DNA of 10,908 bases. Origin: Nitrosomonadaceae bacterium (lineage in GTDB: Bacteria; Pseudomonadota; Gammaproteobacteria; Burkholderiales; Nitrosomonadaceae). Where the stretch lies: NCBI GenBank assembly GCA_919902625.1, contig CAKKRO010000143.1:7023-17930 (forward strand), read 5' to 3'. Position 1 is the stretch's first letter; the number at the start of each line of letters is the position of its first letter. A program made the translations under genes and the position numbers. The notes beneath the pieces were generated by a model. The model searched no databases. It was not told the origin of the DNA and saw nothing but the letters and a program-made list of their open reading frames with translations. Below, piece by piece: positions 1 through 7,098 of the stretch.

Positions 1-657
1 TTGACTCGGCCGGTTAGGGTGGAGAATCTGCCGGGTTTCAGCGAAGGCTGGGTGACAGTGCAAGATGCAGGCGCGCAGCTTGCGGCGCCATTCCTGGATG
101 TTTGTGATGGTATGCGTGTGTTGGATGCTTGTGCAGCGCCTGGGGGTAAAAGTACCCATTTGCTGGAATTGGCGAATGTATCATTGACGATATTGGATAA
201 TGATGCTGCAAGGCTTGCGCGGGTGCGGCAGAATCTTGAACGTTTGAATATGACAGCCCAGCGTTTGGTGTGCGGGGATGCATCAAATCCGGATGAATGG
301 TGGGATGGTCAACCTTATGATCGTATTCTGGCTGATGTGCCCTGTTCTGCGTCAGGTGTGGTATGCCGGCATCCGGATATCAAATGGTTGCGGCGTGAAA
401 GTGATCTGGCCCGGTTTGCAGCAAGCCAGCAAGCAATTTTAAGCGCTTTGTGGAAAATTCTGGGGAGAGATGGTAAGTTGCTTTATGTGACTTGCTCAAT
501 CTTTGCTGAAGAAAATACAATGCAGATAGAGCAATTTCTTAAACACCATCCTGATGCCTGTCCATTGCCACTTTCCGGGGCAGCGATGGTGGATGGACAG
601 CTGTTACCCGATATTCGACATGATGGTTTCTTTTATACCTTGCTGCAAAAAACCTGA
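1..657 (+). CDS. rsmB: 16S rRNA (cytosine-967-C5)-methyltransferase RsmB, C-terminal part (5' end outside window)
   Basis: This is the SAM-dependent enzyme that methylates C5 of cytosine 967 in 16S rRNA during small-subunit assembly in the cytoplasm. The visible 218 residues are the Rossmann-fold catalytic half of the RsmB/NOP2/Sun family. They show the start-of-domain motif LPGF-EGWVTVQDAGAQ (10-26), the SAM-binding loop DACAAPGGKSTH (42-53), motif IV DVPCSASGV with C115, and motif VI VTCS with C165. In the family the motif VI cysteine is the nucleophile and the motif IV cysteine helps release the product; both are present. The conserved HPDIKWLRR block and the C-terminal DGFFY block are also there. 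RsmB is usually about 430 residues, so the N-terminal NusB-like RNA-binding half lies upstream of the window. The TTG at base 1 is therefore probably an internal leucine codon and not a start. The DUF4390 gene begins 7 nt after the stop, suggesting co-transcription. Confidence 0.94.
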   Translation: MTRPVRVENLPGFSEGWVTVQDAGAQLAAPFLDVCDGMRVLDACAAPGGKSTHLLELANVSLTILDNDAARLARVRQNLERLNMTAQRLVCGDASNPDEWWDGQPYDRILADVPCSASGVVCRHPDIKWLRRESDLARFAASQQAILSALWKILGRDGKLLYVTCSIFAEENTMQIEQFLKHHPDACPLPLSGAAMVDGQLLPDIRHDGFFYTLLQKT

Positions 658-664
658 CCCAAGT

Positions 665-1261
665 ATGTGGCGAATAGCATTACATGCCAATCTGATACTT
701 TTGTTGTTGATTCTGTCGCTGCCCATCACGGTCGCGCAGGCGGAGGGTATTCAAATAAAATCGGTCAGTTTGGCGGCGGCCGGAGAGGGTTATGAAATCA
801 GTATTGATTCTGAAATTGTTCTTAATGCTACTTTGGAGCAAGCGCTTGAGAAAGGTATTGTACTTTACTTTGTAACTAAATTCAGCTTGGCCGATCCACG
901 TTGGTACTGGCTCGACGATGAAGTTGCGCGCGGTAAATTAAGAGTCGGATTAAGATATTATGCGCTCACTCGTCAATATCATTTGAATCACCCATCATTT
1001 TCACAAAGCTTTTACACGTTAAAGGAAGCATTACAGGTTCTGGGTCAATTGCGTGATTATCCACTGACCGTTAAGTCTGAAATAAGACAAGATACCGATT
1101 ATGTCGCGTCATTGCGTATATGGCTAGATTTAACACGTATGCCCAAACCATTCCAGGTCGAAGCGTTAGGTTCCAGCAAATGGAATCTGAGTTCAGCTAA
1201 GCTGGAATGGCGTATGAAGTTGCCGATGCCAGAACAACCGCTTCATATTAAAGGCCATTAA
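665..1261 (+). CDS. Exported DUF4390-family protein of unknown function
   Basis: This is a small protein of 198 residues, and no biochemical role is known to me. The chosen ATG at 665 gives a good Sec signal peptide: MWR, a hydrophobic core at about residues 8-23, then A-Q-A at 24-26 with predicted cleavage before E27. An in-frame ATG at 554 would add 37 residues encoded inside rsmB and bury the signal peptide, so I rejected it. The mature part is rich in beta-type alternation and has a W-Y-W-L-D motif followed by R-G-K-L-R-V-G-L-R-Y-Y-A-L-T-R. That pattern, and its position between rsmB and an NtrY kinase, match the DUF4390 proteins of betaproteobacteria. No lipobox or internal membrane segment is seen. 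Its stop codon TAA (1259-1261) shares one base with the ATG of the downstream kinase, so the two are probably translationally coupled. By inference it could work in the periplasm near the kinase sensor domain; nothing in the sequence proves this. Confidence 0.85.
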   Translation: MWRIALHANLILLLLILSLPITVAQAEGIQIKSVSLAAAGEGYEISIDSEIVLNATLEQALEKGIVLYFVTKFSLADPRWYWLDDEVARGKLRVGLRYYALTRQYHLNHPSFSQSFYTLKEALQVLGQLRDYPLTVKSEIRQDTDYVASLRIWLDLTRMPKPFQVEALGSSKWNLSSAKLEWRMKLPMPEQPLHIKGH

Positions 1262-3432
1262 TGAAGTATGTACTTATTATTGGTGCGGGATTGGGGGCGG
1301 TTGTGCTTTTTTTGCTGGCAACAGCCGGCGCCAATACCGAGTTTTTTGAACGGAAATATCGGTTACTGCTGGGTATTAATATTGTCTTCGTATTATTTCT
1401 CATGGTTATCGTGGGATTTTTATTATGGAGATTCAGGCGCAGACTCAAGTCGGGTGTATTTGGATCCAGGCTGGCGTTACGTTTAATGCTGGTTTTTTCG
1501 TTGATGGCGATACTTCCCGGTGCTCTGGTGTATGCAGTATCGGTTCAGTTTCTCGAGAAAAGTATTGAATCCTGGTTTGATGTTAAAGTGGATCGTGCGC
1601 TTGAAGGCGGTTTGAATCTGGGGCACACCATGCTGGATAACCTGCTGAAAGAATTGCAGAAGAAAGCGCAGGCGACCGCATTGATATTGTCTGAGCCTTC
1701 AAACCCGTCTTTGCTGGTGCTTAACGAATTATTGCTGCAATCTCAAATTGAGGAAGCGACTTTGTTTAACCAGGATGGTAAGGTCATCGCATTTTCCAGC
1801 GAGAGTAATCTGGCATTGTTTCCTGAAATGCCCAATGCGGTAGTGATGCGTCATATCAGGATTCAGAAGGCTTACAGTGCAGTTGAGACGATTGCTGACA
1901 AAGGTTTATATTTGCGCGTGGTGGCTCCTGTGAATGTGTTGAGTTTAAAGGAAGATATTCGGGTACTTCAGCTTTTGCAGCCCGTTCCTGTGCAATTGGC
2001 AGAAGATGCGGAAAGGGTGCAGGCCGGATATCAGGATTATCAGGAGCTTTCGTTGTCACGTCAGGGATTGACCCGGCTGTATAGCGTTACTTTGACACTG
2101 GCATTGTTATTATCATTATTTTCAGCGGTAGCTGCTGCTTCATTGCTCAGTGAAAAATTGAGCGCTCCGCTGGGGATGTTGGCAGAAGGTACGCGAGCTA
2201 TCGCTCAAGGTGATTATAGCCGCCGTCATAGGGTGCAGAGCCGGGATGAGCTGGGCGTGCTGACAGAATCCTTTAACTTGATGACGCAACAATTGGAAGA
2301 GGCGCAGGCAACCGCACAGCATAATCAGCAGGAAGTGGAGAGTGCGCGTGCGCATCTGGAAAGTATTCTGGCAAATCTTTCATCGGGTGTATTGGTTTTT
2401 GATAATCAATTGATTTTATCAAAGGCAAATCGAAGTGCAGAGCAGATTCTTCAAGTGCCTTTGATCAGTCTGGATGGCTCGATCATTGAAGGATGCGTGG
2501 ACAATGAGCCGCAGTTAAAAACCCTGGTTGTTGAAATCAGAGAAGGTTTTAATTCGGGAGAAACAGGGGTTTGGCAGCGCCAATTAACGCGCTCAGAGGA
2601 TGGTAATCATCAGGTTTTGCTTTTACGGGGAACGCGTTTGCCGGAGATATCGGGTGGCGGCGGTGTGGTGGTTTTTGATGATATTACCAACCTGTTGCAA
2701 GTGCAGCGTGCAGTCGCTTGGGGTGAAGTGGCACGCCGGCTTGCGCATGAAATTAAAAACCCGTTGACACCGATTCAACTTTCTGCCGAGCGGGTACAGC
2801 ATAGATTAATCAATAAGCTGGACGAAGAAGATGCCAGAATGTTGCAGCGTTCTACCGAAACCATCGTCAATCAGGTTGAGGCTCTGAAAAGAATGGTCAA
2901 TGAATTCAATCAGTATGCGCGTGTTCCTGAATTGGAATTACGTCAACTTGATTTTAATCGATTGGTACGGGAAGTATTGTCACTGTATGAAACAGCCAGT
3001 ATGGCGACTAATATTAGTCAACACATACAAATTAAGCAGACACTGGCGAATGATCTGCCTGTGGTCAAAGGAGATTCTGCGCAGTTACGTCAGGTGTTGC
3101 ATAATTTATTGCAGAATGCTCAGGATGCGTTAACGGATACATCAGAGCCTGTCATAGAGGTTAAGACCGAGATGGTGCATGGGGGTGTGCAGCTGAGTAT
3201 ACGTGATAACGGTTGTGGCTTTTCAGATGAGATCAGGGCGCGGGTTTTTGAACCCTATGTCACTACCAAATCGAAAGGAACGGGACTGGGGTTGCCTATT
3301 GTCAAAAAAATTGTTGAAGAACATGAAGGCCTTATTCATATTGAAAATATCAAGCCTCATGGCGCGCAGATTTCAATTATCCTGCCCACAGTAGAAAAGA
3401 GTGCGTCAGCAGGGGTTAATAAATTAGTATGA
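1261..3432 (+). CDS. ntrY: NtrY-type membrane sensor histidine kinase
   Basis: This 723-residue inner-membrane kinase should sense a periplasmic or membrane signal and phosphorylate the NtrX-type regulator encoded next. Three hydrophobic segments lie near the N-terminus (about 4-24, 36-57 and 72-94). A periplasmic sensor region follows (about 95-272), then a fourth membrane segment (273-296). The Arg/Lys-rich stretch after segment 2 fits a cytoplasmic loop. Then come a HAMP domain (about 297-349), a PAS domain (about 365-475), a HisKA domain with the H-box L-A-H-E-I-K-N-P-L-T-P (phospho-acceptor H496), and a HATPase_c domain with N-box N619, G1 box D649-N-G-C-G and G2 box G673-T-G-L-G-L. All catalytic boxes look intact. 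The layout is that of NtrY. The start ATG overlaps the DUF4390 stop (TAATG), with AAAGG just upstream as ribosome binding site. NtrYX systems elsewhere control nitrogen metabolism, respiration or envelope genes; the signal here cannot be read from sequence. Confidence 0.9.
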   Translation: MKYVLIIGAGLGAVVLFLLATAGANTEFFERKYRLLLGINIVFVLFLMVIVGFLLWRFRRRLKSGVFGSRLALRLMLVFSLMAILPGALVYAVSVQFLEKSIESWFDVKVDRALEGGLNLGHTMLDNLLKELQKKAQATALILSEPSNPSLLVLNELLLQSQIEEATLFNQDGKVIAFSSESNLALFPEMPNAVVMRHIRIQKAYSAVETIADKGLYLRVVAPVNVLSLKEDIRVLQLLQPVPVQLAEDAERVQAGYQDYQELSLSRQGLTRLYSVTLTLALLLSLFSAVAAASLLSEKLSAPLGMLAEGTRAIAQGDYSRRHRVQSRDELGVLTESFNLMTQQLEEAQATAQHNQQEVESARAHLESILANLSSGVLVFDNQLILSKANRSAEQILQVPLISLDGSIIEGCVDNEPQLKTLVVEIREGFNSGETGVWQRQLTRSEDGNHQVLLLRGTRLPEISGGGGVVVFDDITNLLQVQRAVAWGEVARRLAHEIKNPLTPIQLSAERVQHRLINKLDEEDARMLQRSTETIVNQVEALKRMVNEFNQYARVPELELRQLDFNRLVREVLSLYETASMATNISQHIQIKQTLANDLPVVKGDSAQLRQVLHNLLQNAQDALTDTSEPVIEVKTEMVHGGVQLSIRDNGCGFSDEIRARVFEPYVTTKSKGTGLGLPIVKKIVEEHEGLIHIENIKPHGAQISIILPTVEKSASAGVNKLV

Positions 3433-3465
3433 GGTTGAGTATGGAAGTAATAAATTAAGGAAGAA

Positions 3466-3531
3466 ATGAACAAAATCTTTCTTATTCGAGTGCCGGTCAA
3501 TGAACTCGAGAAACTCAGAAGCAATAAATGA
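3466..3531 (+). CDS. Possible 21-residue ORF in the ntrY-ntrX spacer
   Basis: A short reading frame with an ATG start encodes a 21-residue peptide beginning M-N-K-I-F-L-I-R and ending in a charged stretch with E-L-E-K-L-R. An AAGGAAG ribosome binding site (3457-3463) lies directly before it, though the spacing is tight. A nine-codon frame (3429-3458) starts in an ATGA overlap with the ntrY stop and ends inside this ribosome binding site, so ribosomes could in principle be handed from ntrY to this frame. I recognise no homology. It may be a regulatory leader peptide, a decayed gene remnant, or chance. The real ntrX start follows 42 nt after its stop. Confidence 0.2.
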   Translation: MNKIFLIRVPVNELEKLRSNK

Positions 3532-3540
3532 TCCTAGGAT
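3531..3540. repeat. Perfect 10-bp palindrome ATCCTAGGAT upstream of ntrX
   Basis: ATCCTAGGAT reads the same on both strands and lies 33 bp before the ntrX start codon. It could be a small operator half-site pair for a dimeric regulator, possibly NtrX itself, but only one copy is seen and the symmetry does not extend further. A chance palindrome is quite possible. Confidence 0.25.
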
Positions 3541-3573
3541 AGATTTCGGCAGCGGAGAGCGGAGAATGTTTAG

Positions 3574-4836
3574 ATGATAACTAACAATACAATACTTGTT
3601 GTTGATGACGAAATTGGTATACGTGAATTGCTGTCTGAAATTTTGCGCGATGAAGGGTATCGTGTAGCGTTGGCAGAGAATGCTGAACAAGCCCGGGTCT
3701 GGCGTAGTCAGACACGTCCTGAACTGGTGCTGCTGGATATCTGGATGCCTGATACGGATGGCATCACATTGCTGAAAGACTGGGCCAGTAATGGCATGCT
3801 GACGATGCCGGTGATTATGATGTCCGGGCATGGCACCATTGATACTGCGGTTGAAGCGACCCGTATTGGTGCATTTGGCTATCTGGAGAAACCGATACCC
3901 CTGCAGAAGCTGCTCAGTACCGTCAGCAAGGCCTTGCGGGGGGGGCAAAGCAAGCAGCATTCGGCGCTTTCTCTGGCCAGTTTGGGTAAAGGTGTTTTAA
4001 TTTCGGATCTTAGAAAGAGATTGGAACAGGTTGCCAATCTGAAAACACCGCTGCTTCTGATGGGTGAGCCGGGCGTTGGTGTGGAGGTATGTGCGCGGTT
4101 TATGCATCGCCCTAATACCCCTTGGGTAGAACCGGAAACATTGACATCCTTGGCTGAGTCACCGCTGGATTTATTAGAGCTTGCGCGGAATGGTCTATTA
4201 TTTCTTAAGGATATCGGTGAAATCAGCAAGTTAGGGCAGAAGGGTTTATTGTTATTATTGAGTAAGCTGGGGAAATATAACGTGCGGCTGGTGTGCGCGA
4301 CATCCCAACCTCTGGCCGAGTTGACGGCGCAGGGAGCCTATCATCCTAAGTTATATGAAGCGCTGAGTAGCTTGAGTGTGGGCATTCCAGCATTGAGAGC
4401 GCATCGGGAGGATATTCCCGAATTGGCCAATCAAATTCTGTCACGTTTTGTTGAATCGGGTGAAGCTTCATCTGAATTGCAGTTCAGTACGGCGGCACTG
4501 AATTGTTTACGTAATTATGATTGGCCGGGTAATCTCACACAGCTTACCGGTGTAGTGCATTCTCTGGCATTGACTTGTACCGGTGATGAGATTTCATCTG
4601 AGGCGGTTCAGCAGGCAATGGTTTTTCCAGAATCGGCATTACCTTCAGTTGCTTCGGATATTCCGCTTGATCTTTCATTGCGCGAGGCGCGTGATTTATT
4701 TGAGAAAACTTACTTTGAAAGGTTGATTGATCAAGAAAGCGGCAATATGACTCGTGTGGCTGAGCGGGCTGGTTTGGAACGCACGCATCTTTATCGCAAA
4801 ATAAAATTATTGGGAATTAAATTGCGAGGAAACTGA
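3574..4836 (+). CDS. ntrX: NtrX-type response regulator with a degenerate AAA+ domain
   Basis: This 420-residue cytoplasmic regulator is the likely partner of the kinase upstream. The receiver domain (about 6-120) is intact: acidic pair D11-D12, phospho-acceptor D55 in L-L-D-I-W-M-P, S84, and K106 in L-E-K-P. The C-terminal Fis-type helix-turn-helix (about 375-417) is also intact, with G-N-M-T-R-V-A-E-R-A-G and H-L-Y-R-K. The central sigma54-interaction AAA+ region (about 135-340) is recognisable but stripped. Walker A reads GEPGVGVE (164-171), with valine V170 where lysine should be. The stretch carrying the GAFTGA loop is missing: only about 42 residues separate the Walker A and Walker B positions, where a normal NtrC-type protein has well over 60. 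Walker B ends K212-D213 instead of Asp-Glu. The arginine-finger segment is H257-P-K-L-Y-E-A, and the sensor II arginine after WPGN is T322. By inference it cannot hydrolyse ATP or remodel sigma54 holoenzyme, and works as a phosphorylation-gated DNA-binding factor. The start ATG has GGAGA 8 nt upstream. Length is below the usual 450-plus. Confidence 0.9.
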   Translation: MITNNTILVVDDEIGIRELLSEILRDEGYRVALAENAEQARVWRSQTRPELVLLDIWMPDTDGITLLKDWASNGMLTMPVIMMSGHGTIDTAVEATRIGAFGYLEKPIPLQKLLSTVSKALRGGQSKQHSALSLASLGKGVLISDLRKRLEQVANLKTPLLLMGEPGVGVEVCARFMHRPNTPWVEPETLTSLAESPLDLLELARNGLLFLKDIGEISKLGQKGLLLLLSKLGKYNVRLVCATSQPLAELTAQGAYHPKLYEALSSLSVGIPALRAHREDIPELANQILSRFVESGEASSELQFSTAALNCLRNYDWPGNLTQLTGVVHSLALTCTGDEISSEAVQQAMVFPESALPSVASDIPLDLSLREARDLFEKTYFERLIDQESGNMTRVAERAGLERTHLYRKIKLLGIKLRGN

Positions 4837-4897
4837 TTCTGTAAGGAAATTTGATAGCTACTGGATTGGTTTTTATCAGTTTAATGAGGGTTTGTGG

Positions 4898-4926
4898 TTG
4901 TCGGATAGCCTATCTTCAGGGATAAT
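4898..4926 (+). promoter_or_regulatory. Candidate sigma70 promoter for tkt
   Basis: A -35 like TTGTCG (4898-4903, 4 of 6 consensus) is followed after exactly 17 nt by GATAAT (4921-4926, 5 of 6). It lies in the 175-bp gap between ntrX and tkt and would start transcription near 4933, leaving an untranslated leader of about 80 nt. The functional change from signalling to carbon metabolism at this gap fits a new transcription unit. I see no clear CbbR-type operator, and the call rests on consensus match only. Confidence 0.5.
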
Positions 4927-5011
4927 ATCAACTTTTCCAGTTCCGGTTTATGTCTATGAAGGCACGGAGGATGGGCTGTTTTCATTTGTGAATATAAGGG
5001 AGTTAGTATTA

Positions 5012-7027
5012 ATGGGTACATTTAAGGATTTTGACGCGCCGGTATTTAAGGATTTGACCAGTGCGATTCGCGCATTGGCGATGGATGCCGTGCAAAAAGC
5101 CAATTCTGGTCATCCCGGCATGCCAATGGGCATGGCTGAAATCGCTGAGGTGCTGTGGATTCATCATCTGCGTCATAATCCTGGCAATCCTGAATGGTTT
5201 GATCGTGACCGGTTTATCCTTTCCAACGGGCATGGATCAATGTTGATCTACGCTTTATTGCACCTAACGGGCTATGATCTGCCGATGGAAGAAATCAAAC
5301 GCTTCCGGCAGTTTCATTCAAAAACACCAGGGCACCCGGAATATGGCTATACGCCGGGCGTGGAAACCACAACAGGCCCATTAGGGCAGGGTATTACCAA
5401 TGCGGTAGGTATGGCGCTGGCAGAAAAGGTGCTGGCTGCTGAATTTAACCGCCCTGGCTATAATATTGTGGATCACCATACTTACGTTTTCCTGGGTGAT
5501 GGTTGTCTGATGGAAGGCATCTCACACGAAGCTTGCTCTCTGGCGGGTACATTAGGACTGGGCAAACTGATCTGTTTTTACGATGATAACGGTATTTCCA
5601 TTGATGGCCATGTGGAAGGCTGGTTCACAGATGATACGCCGAAGCGGTTTGAGGCCTATGGTTGGCATGTGGTGCCGAATGTGAACGGGCATGATCCAAT
5701 CGCGATTGAGGCTGCGATTGAAGCGGCCAAGCAGGTCAACAATAAACCCTCGATGATTTGCTGCAAAACAGTCATTGGACTGGGCTCACCCAACATGGCC
5801 AATACCCACTCAGTGCATGGTGCTGCATTAGGTGATGCAGAGATTGCTGCCGCCCGTCCGCATATTGGCTGGCATCATCCGCCTTTTGAGATTCCACAGG
5901 ATGTCTATAGTGCCTGGGATGCAAGAGCGAAAGGTCAGAAACTTGAAACCGAATGGAACCAGAAATTTGCTGAATATGCAGAGAGATACCCTGCTGAGGC
6001 GGTTGAGTTTAACCGTCGCATGGCCGGTGAGTTACCTGCAAATTGGCAGAATCACGTGGATAGCGTTATCAATCAAGTCAATGCGAAAGCGGAAACGATT
6101 GCAAGCCGCAAAGCATCACAAAATGCCATTGAAGGTTTGGCGCCAGTTTTACCCGAACTGATCGGCGGTTCTGCTGATCTAGCCGGGTCAAATTTGACTT
6201 TATGGTCAGGTTCTAAAGGAATTAGCCAGAAAACAGGTGGAAACTATGTTTATTATGGCGTGCGCGAGTTTGGTATGAGCGCCATTATGAATGGATTGTC
6301 ATTGCATGGCGGCTTGATTCCTTACGGCGCCACCTTCCTGATGTTTTCTGAATATGCCCGCAATGCACTACGCATGGCAGCGTTGATGAAAATTCGTAAT
6401 ATATTCGTATTCACCCATGATTCAATTGGTCTGGGTGAAGATGGCCCGACTCACCAACCGGTGGAACAAACAGCAACATTGCGTTATATCCCCAACATGG
6501 ATGTGTGGCGGCCTTGCGATACGGTTGAATCAACCGTATCGTGGGCGCGTGCGATTGAACGTAAGGACGGTCCTTCAACATTGATATTCAGTCGTCAGAA
6601 CCTGCCATTCCAGCAACGGGATGCCGCTACAATCAAGCTGATTGATAAAGGGGGCTATGTATTATCTGAGGCAGGCAATGGGCAGGTACAAGCAATCTTG
6701 ATTGCAACAGGTTCAGAGATCGGTTTGGCCATGAATGCACAAAAAGCATTGGCTGAAGAAGGTATTCATGTGCGGGTTGTTTCCATGCCGTGTACCAATG
6801 TTTTTGATCGTCAGGAACCATCCTACAAAGAAAGTGTCTTGCCAAAGGGTGTCAAACGCGTTGCTGTCGAAGCGGGCGTGACAGATTTCTGGCGTAAGTA
6901 TGTCGGGCTGGACGGTGCCGTGGTGGGTATGGATACCTTTGGTGAATCGGCACCCGCTGATGTGTTGTTCAAGCATTTTGGCTTTACCGTCGAGAATGTG
7001 GTTAAGACAGTAAAGGATATCCTCTAA
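5012..7027 (+). CDS. tkt: Transketolase
   Basis: This thiamine-diphosphate enzyme transfers two-carbon ketol units between sugar phosphates. It serves the pentose phosphate pathway and, in autotrophs, the regeneration arm of the Calvin cycle (then called cbbT). The protein is 671 residues; E. coli TktA is about 663. The N-terminal diphosphate-binding domain has GHPGMPMG with H34 and the thiamine-diphosphate motif G162-D-G followed by Y-D-D-N-G-I-S-I-D-G. The pyrimidine-binding domain has R-E-F-G-M with catalytic E419 and G-P-T-H-Q-P-V-E-Q with H481. These align to E. coli H26, E411 and H473 with a constant offset of 8, so the fold is complete. The ATG at 5012 is chosen because AAGGGAG (4996-5002) precedes it at 9 nt. 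The open frame continues upstream to a TTG at 4892, but those 40 residues look nothing like transketolase and overlap the predicted promoter. gap follows after 71 bp. Confidence 0.97.
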   Translation: MGTFKDFDAPVFKDLTSAIRALAMDAVQKANSGHPGMPMGMAEIAEVLWIHHLRHNPGNPEWFDRDRFILSNGHGSMLIYALLHLTGYDLPMEEIKRFRQFHSKTPGHPEYGYTPGVETTTGPLGQGITNAVGMALAEKVLAAEFNRPGYNIVDHHTYVFLGDGCLMEGISHEACSLAGTLGLGKLICFYDDNGISIDGHVEGWFTDDTPKRFEAYGWHVVPNVNGHDPIAIEAAIEAAKQVNNKPSMICCKTVIGLGSPNMANTHSVHGAALGDAEIAAARPHIGWHHPPFEIPQDVYSAWDARAKGQKLETEWNQKFAEYAERYPAEAVEFNRRMAGELPANWQNHVDSVINQVNAKAETIASRKASQNAIEGLAPVLPELIGGSADLAGSNLTLWSGSKGISQKTGGNYVYYGVREFGMSAIMNGLSLHGGLIPYGATFLMFSEYARNALRMAALMKIRNIFVFTHDSIGLGEDGPTHQPVEQTATLRYIPNMDVWRPCDTVESTVSWARAIERKDGPSTLIFSRQNLPFQQRDAATIKLIDKGGYVLSEAGNGQVQAILIATGSEIGLAMNAQKALAEEGIHVRVVSMPCTNVFDRQEPSYKESVLPKGVKRVAVEAGVTDFWRKYVGLDGAVVGMDTFGESAPADVLFKHFGFTVENVVKTVKDIL

Positions 7028-7044
7028 TAGTTATATAAGCAGTG

Positions 7045-7064
7045 GGGTGATGATGGATTCACCC
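7045..7064 (+). other. Small hairpin in the tkt-gap intergenic gap
   Basis: GGGTGA (7045-7050) and TCACCC (7059-7064) can form a perfect 6-bp stem with an 8-nt loop just after the tkt stop. The nearest T-rich stretch begins about 12 nt later, so it is not a convincing intrinsic terminator. It could protect a processed transcript end or mean nothing. The gap ribosome binding site lies 22 nt downstream. Confidence 0.3.
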
Positions 7065-7098
7065 GGAACTACAAGATTTTTATTTAAGGAGTTTTAGT

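Noticed and set aside
554..664. Upstream ATG giving a 235-residue version of the DUF4390 protein
   Set aside because: The added 37 residues overlap rsmB in another frame and would hide an otherwise typical signal peptide that begins at the ATG at 665.
3424..3960. 178-codon open frame on the minus strand across the spacer and the start of ntrX
   Set aside because: It is mostly antisense to the well-conserved receiver domain, has no recognisable motif, and its composition is that of a reverse-strand shadow.
3574..4836. Calling ntrX a pseudogene because its AAA+ motifs are broken
   Set aside because: The frame is continuous, and the receiver and HTH motifs are intact, so selective loss in one domain is a better reading than decay.
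4830..4882. Inverted repeat AAACTGAT / ATCAGTTT flanking the ntrX stop region as a terminator
   Set aside because: The arms are only 8 bp, AT-rich, and 37 nt apart with no T-run after them, so a stable terminator is unlikely.
4892..5011. TTG start giving a 711-residue transketolase
   Set aside because: The extra 40 residues have no transketolase character, the stretch holds the predicted promoter, and a good ribosome binding site sits before the ATG at 5012.
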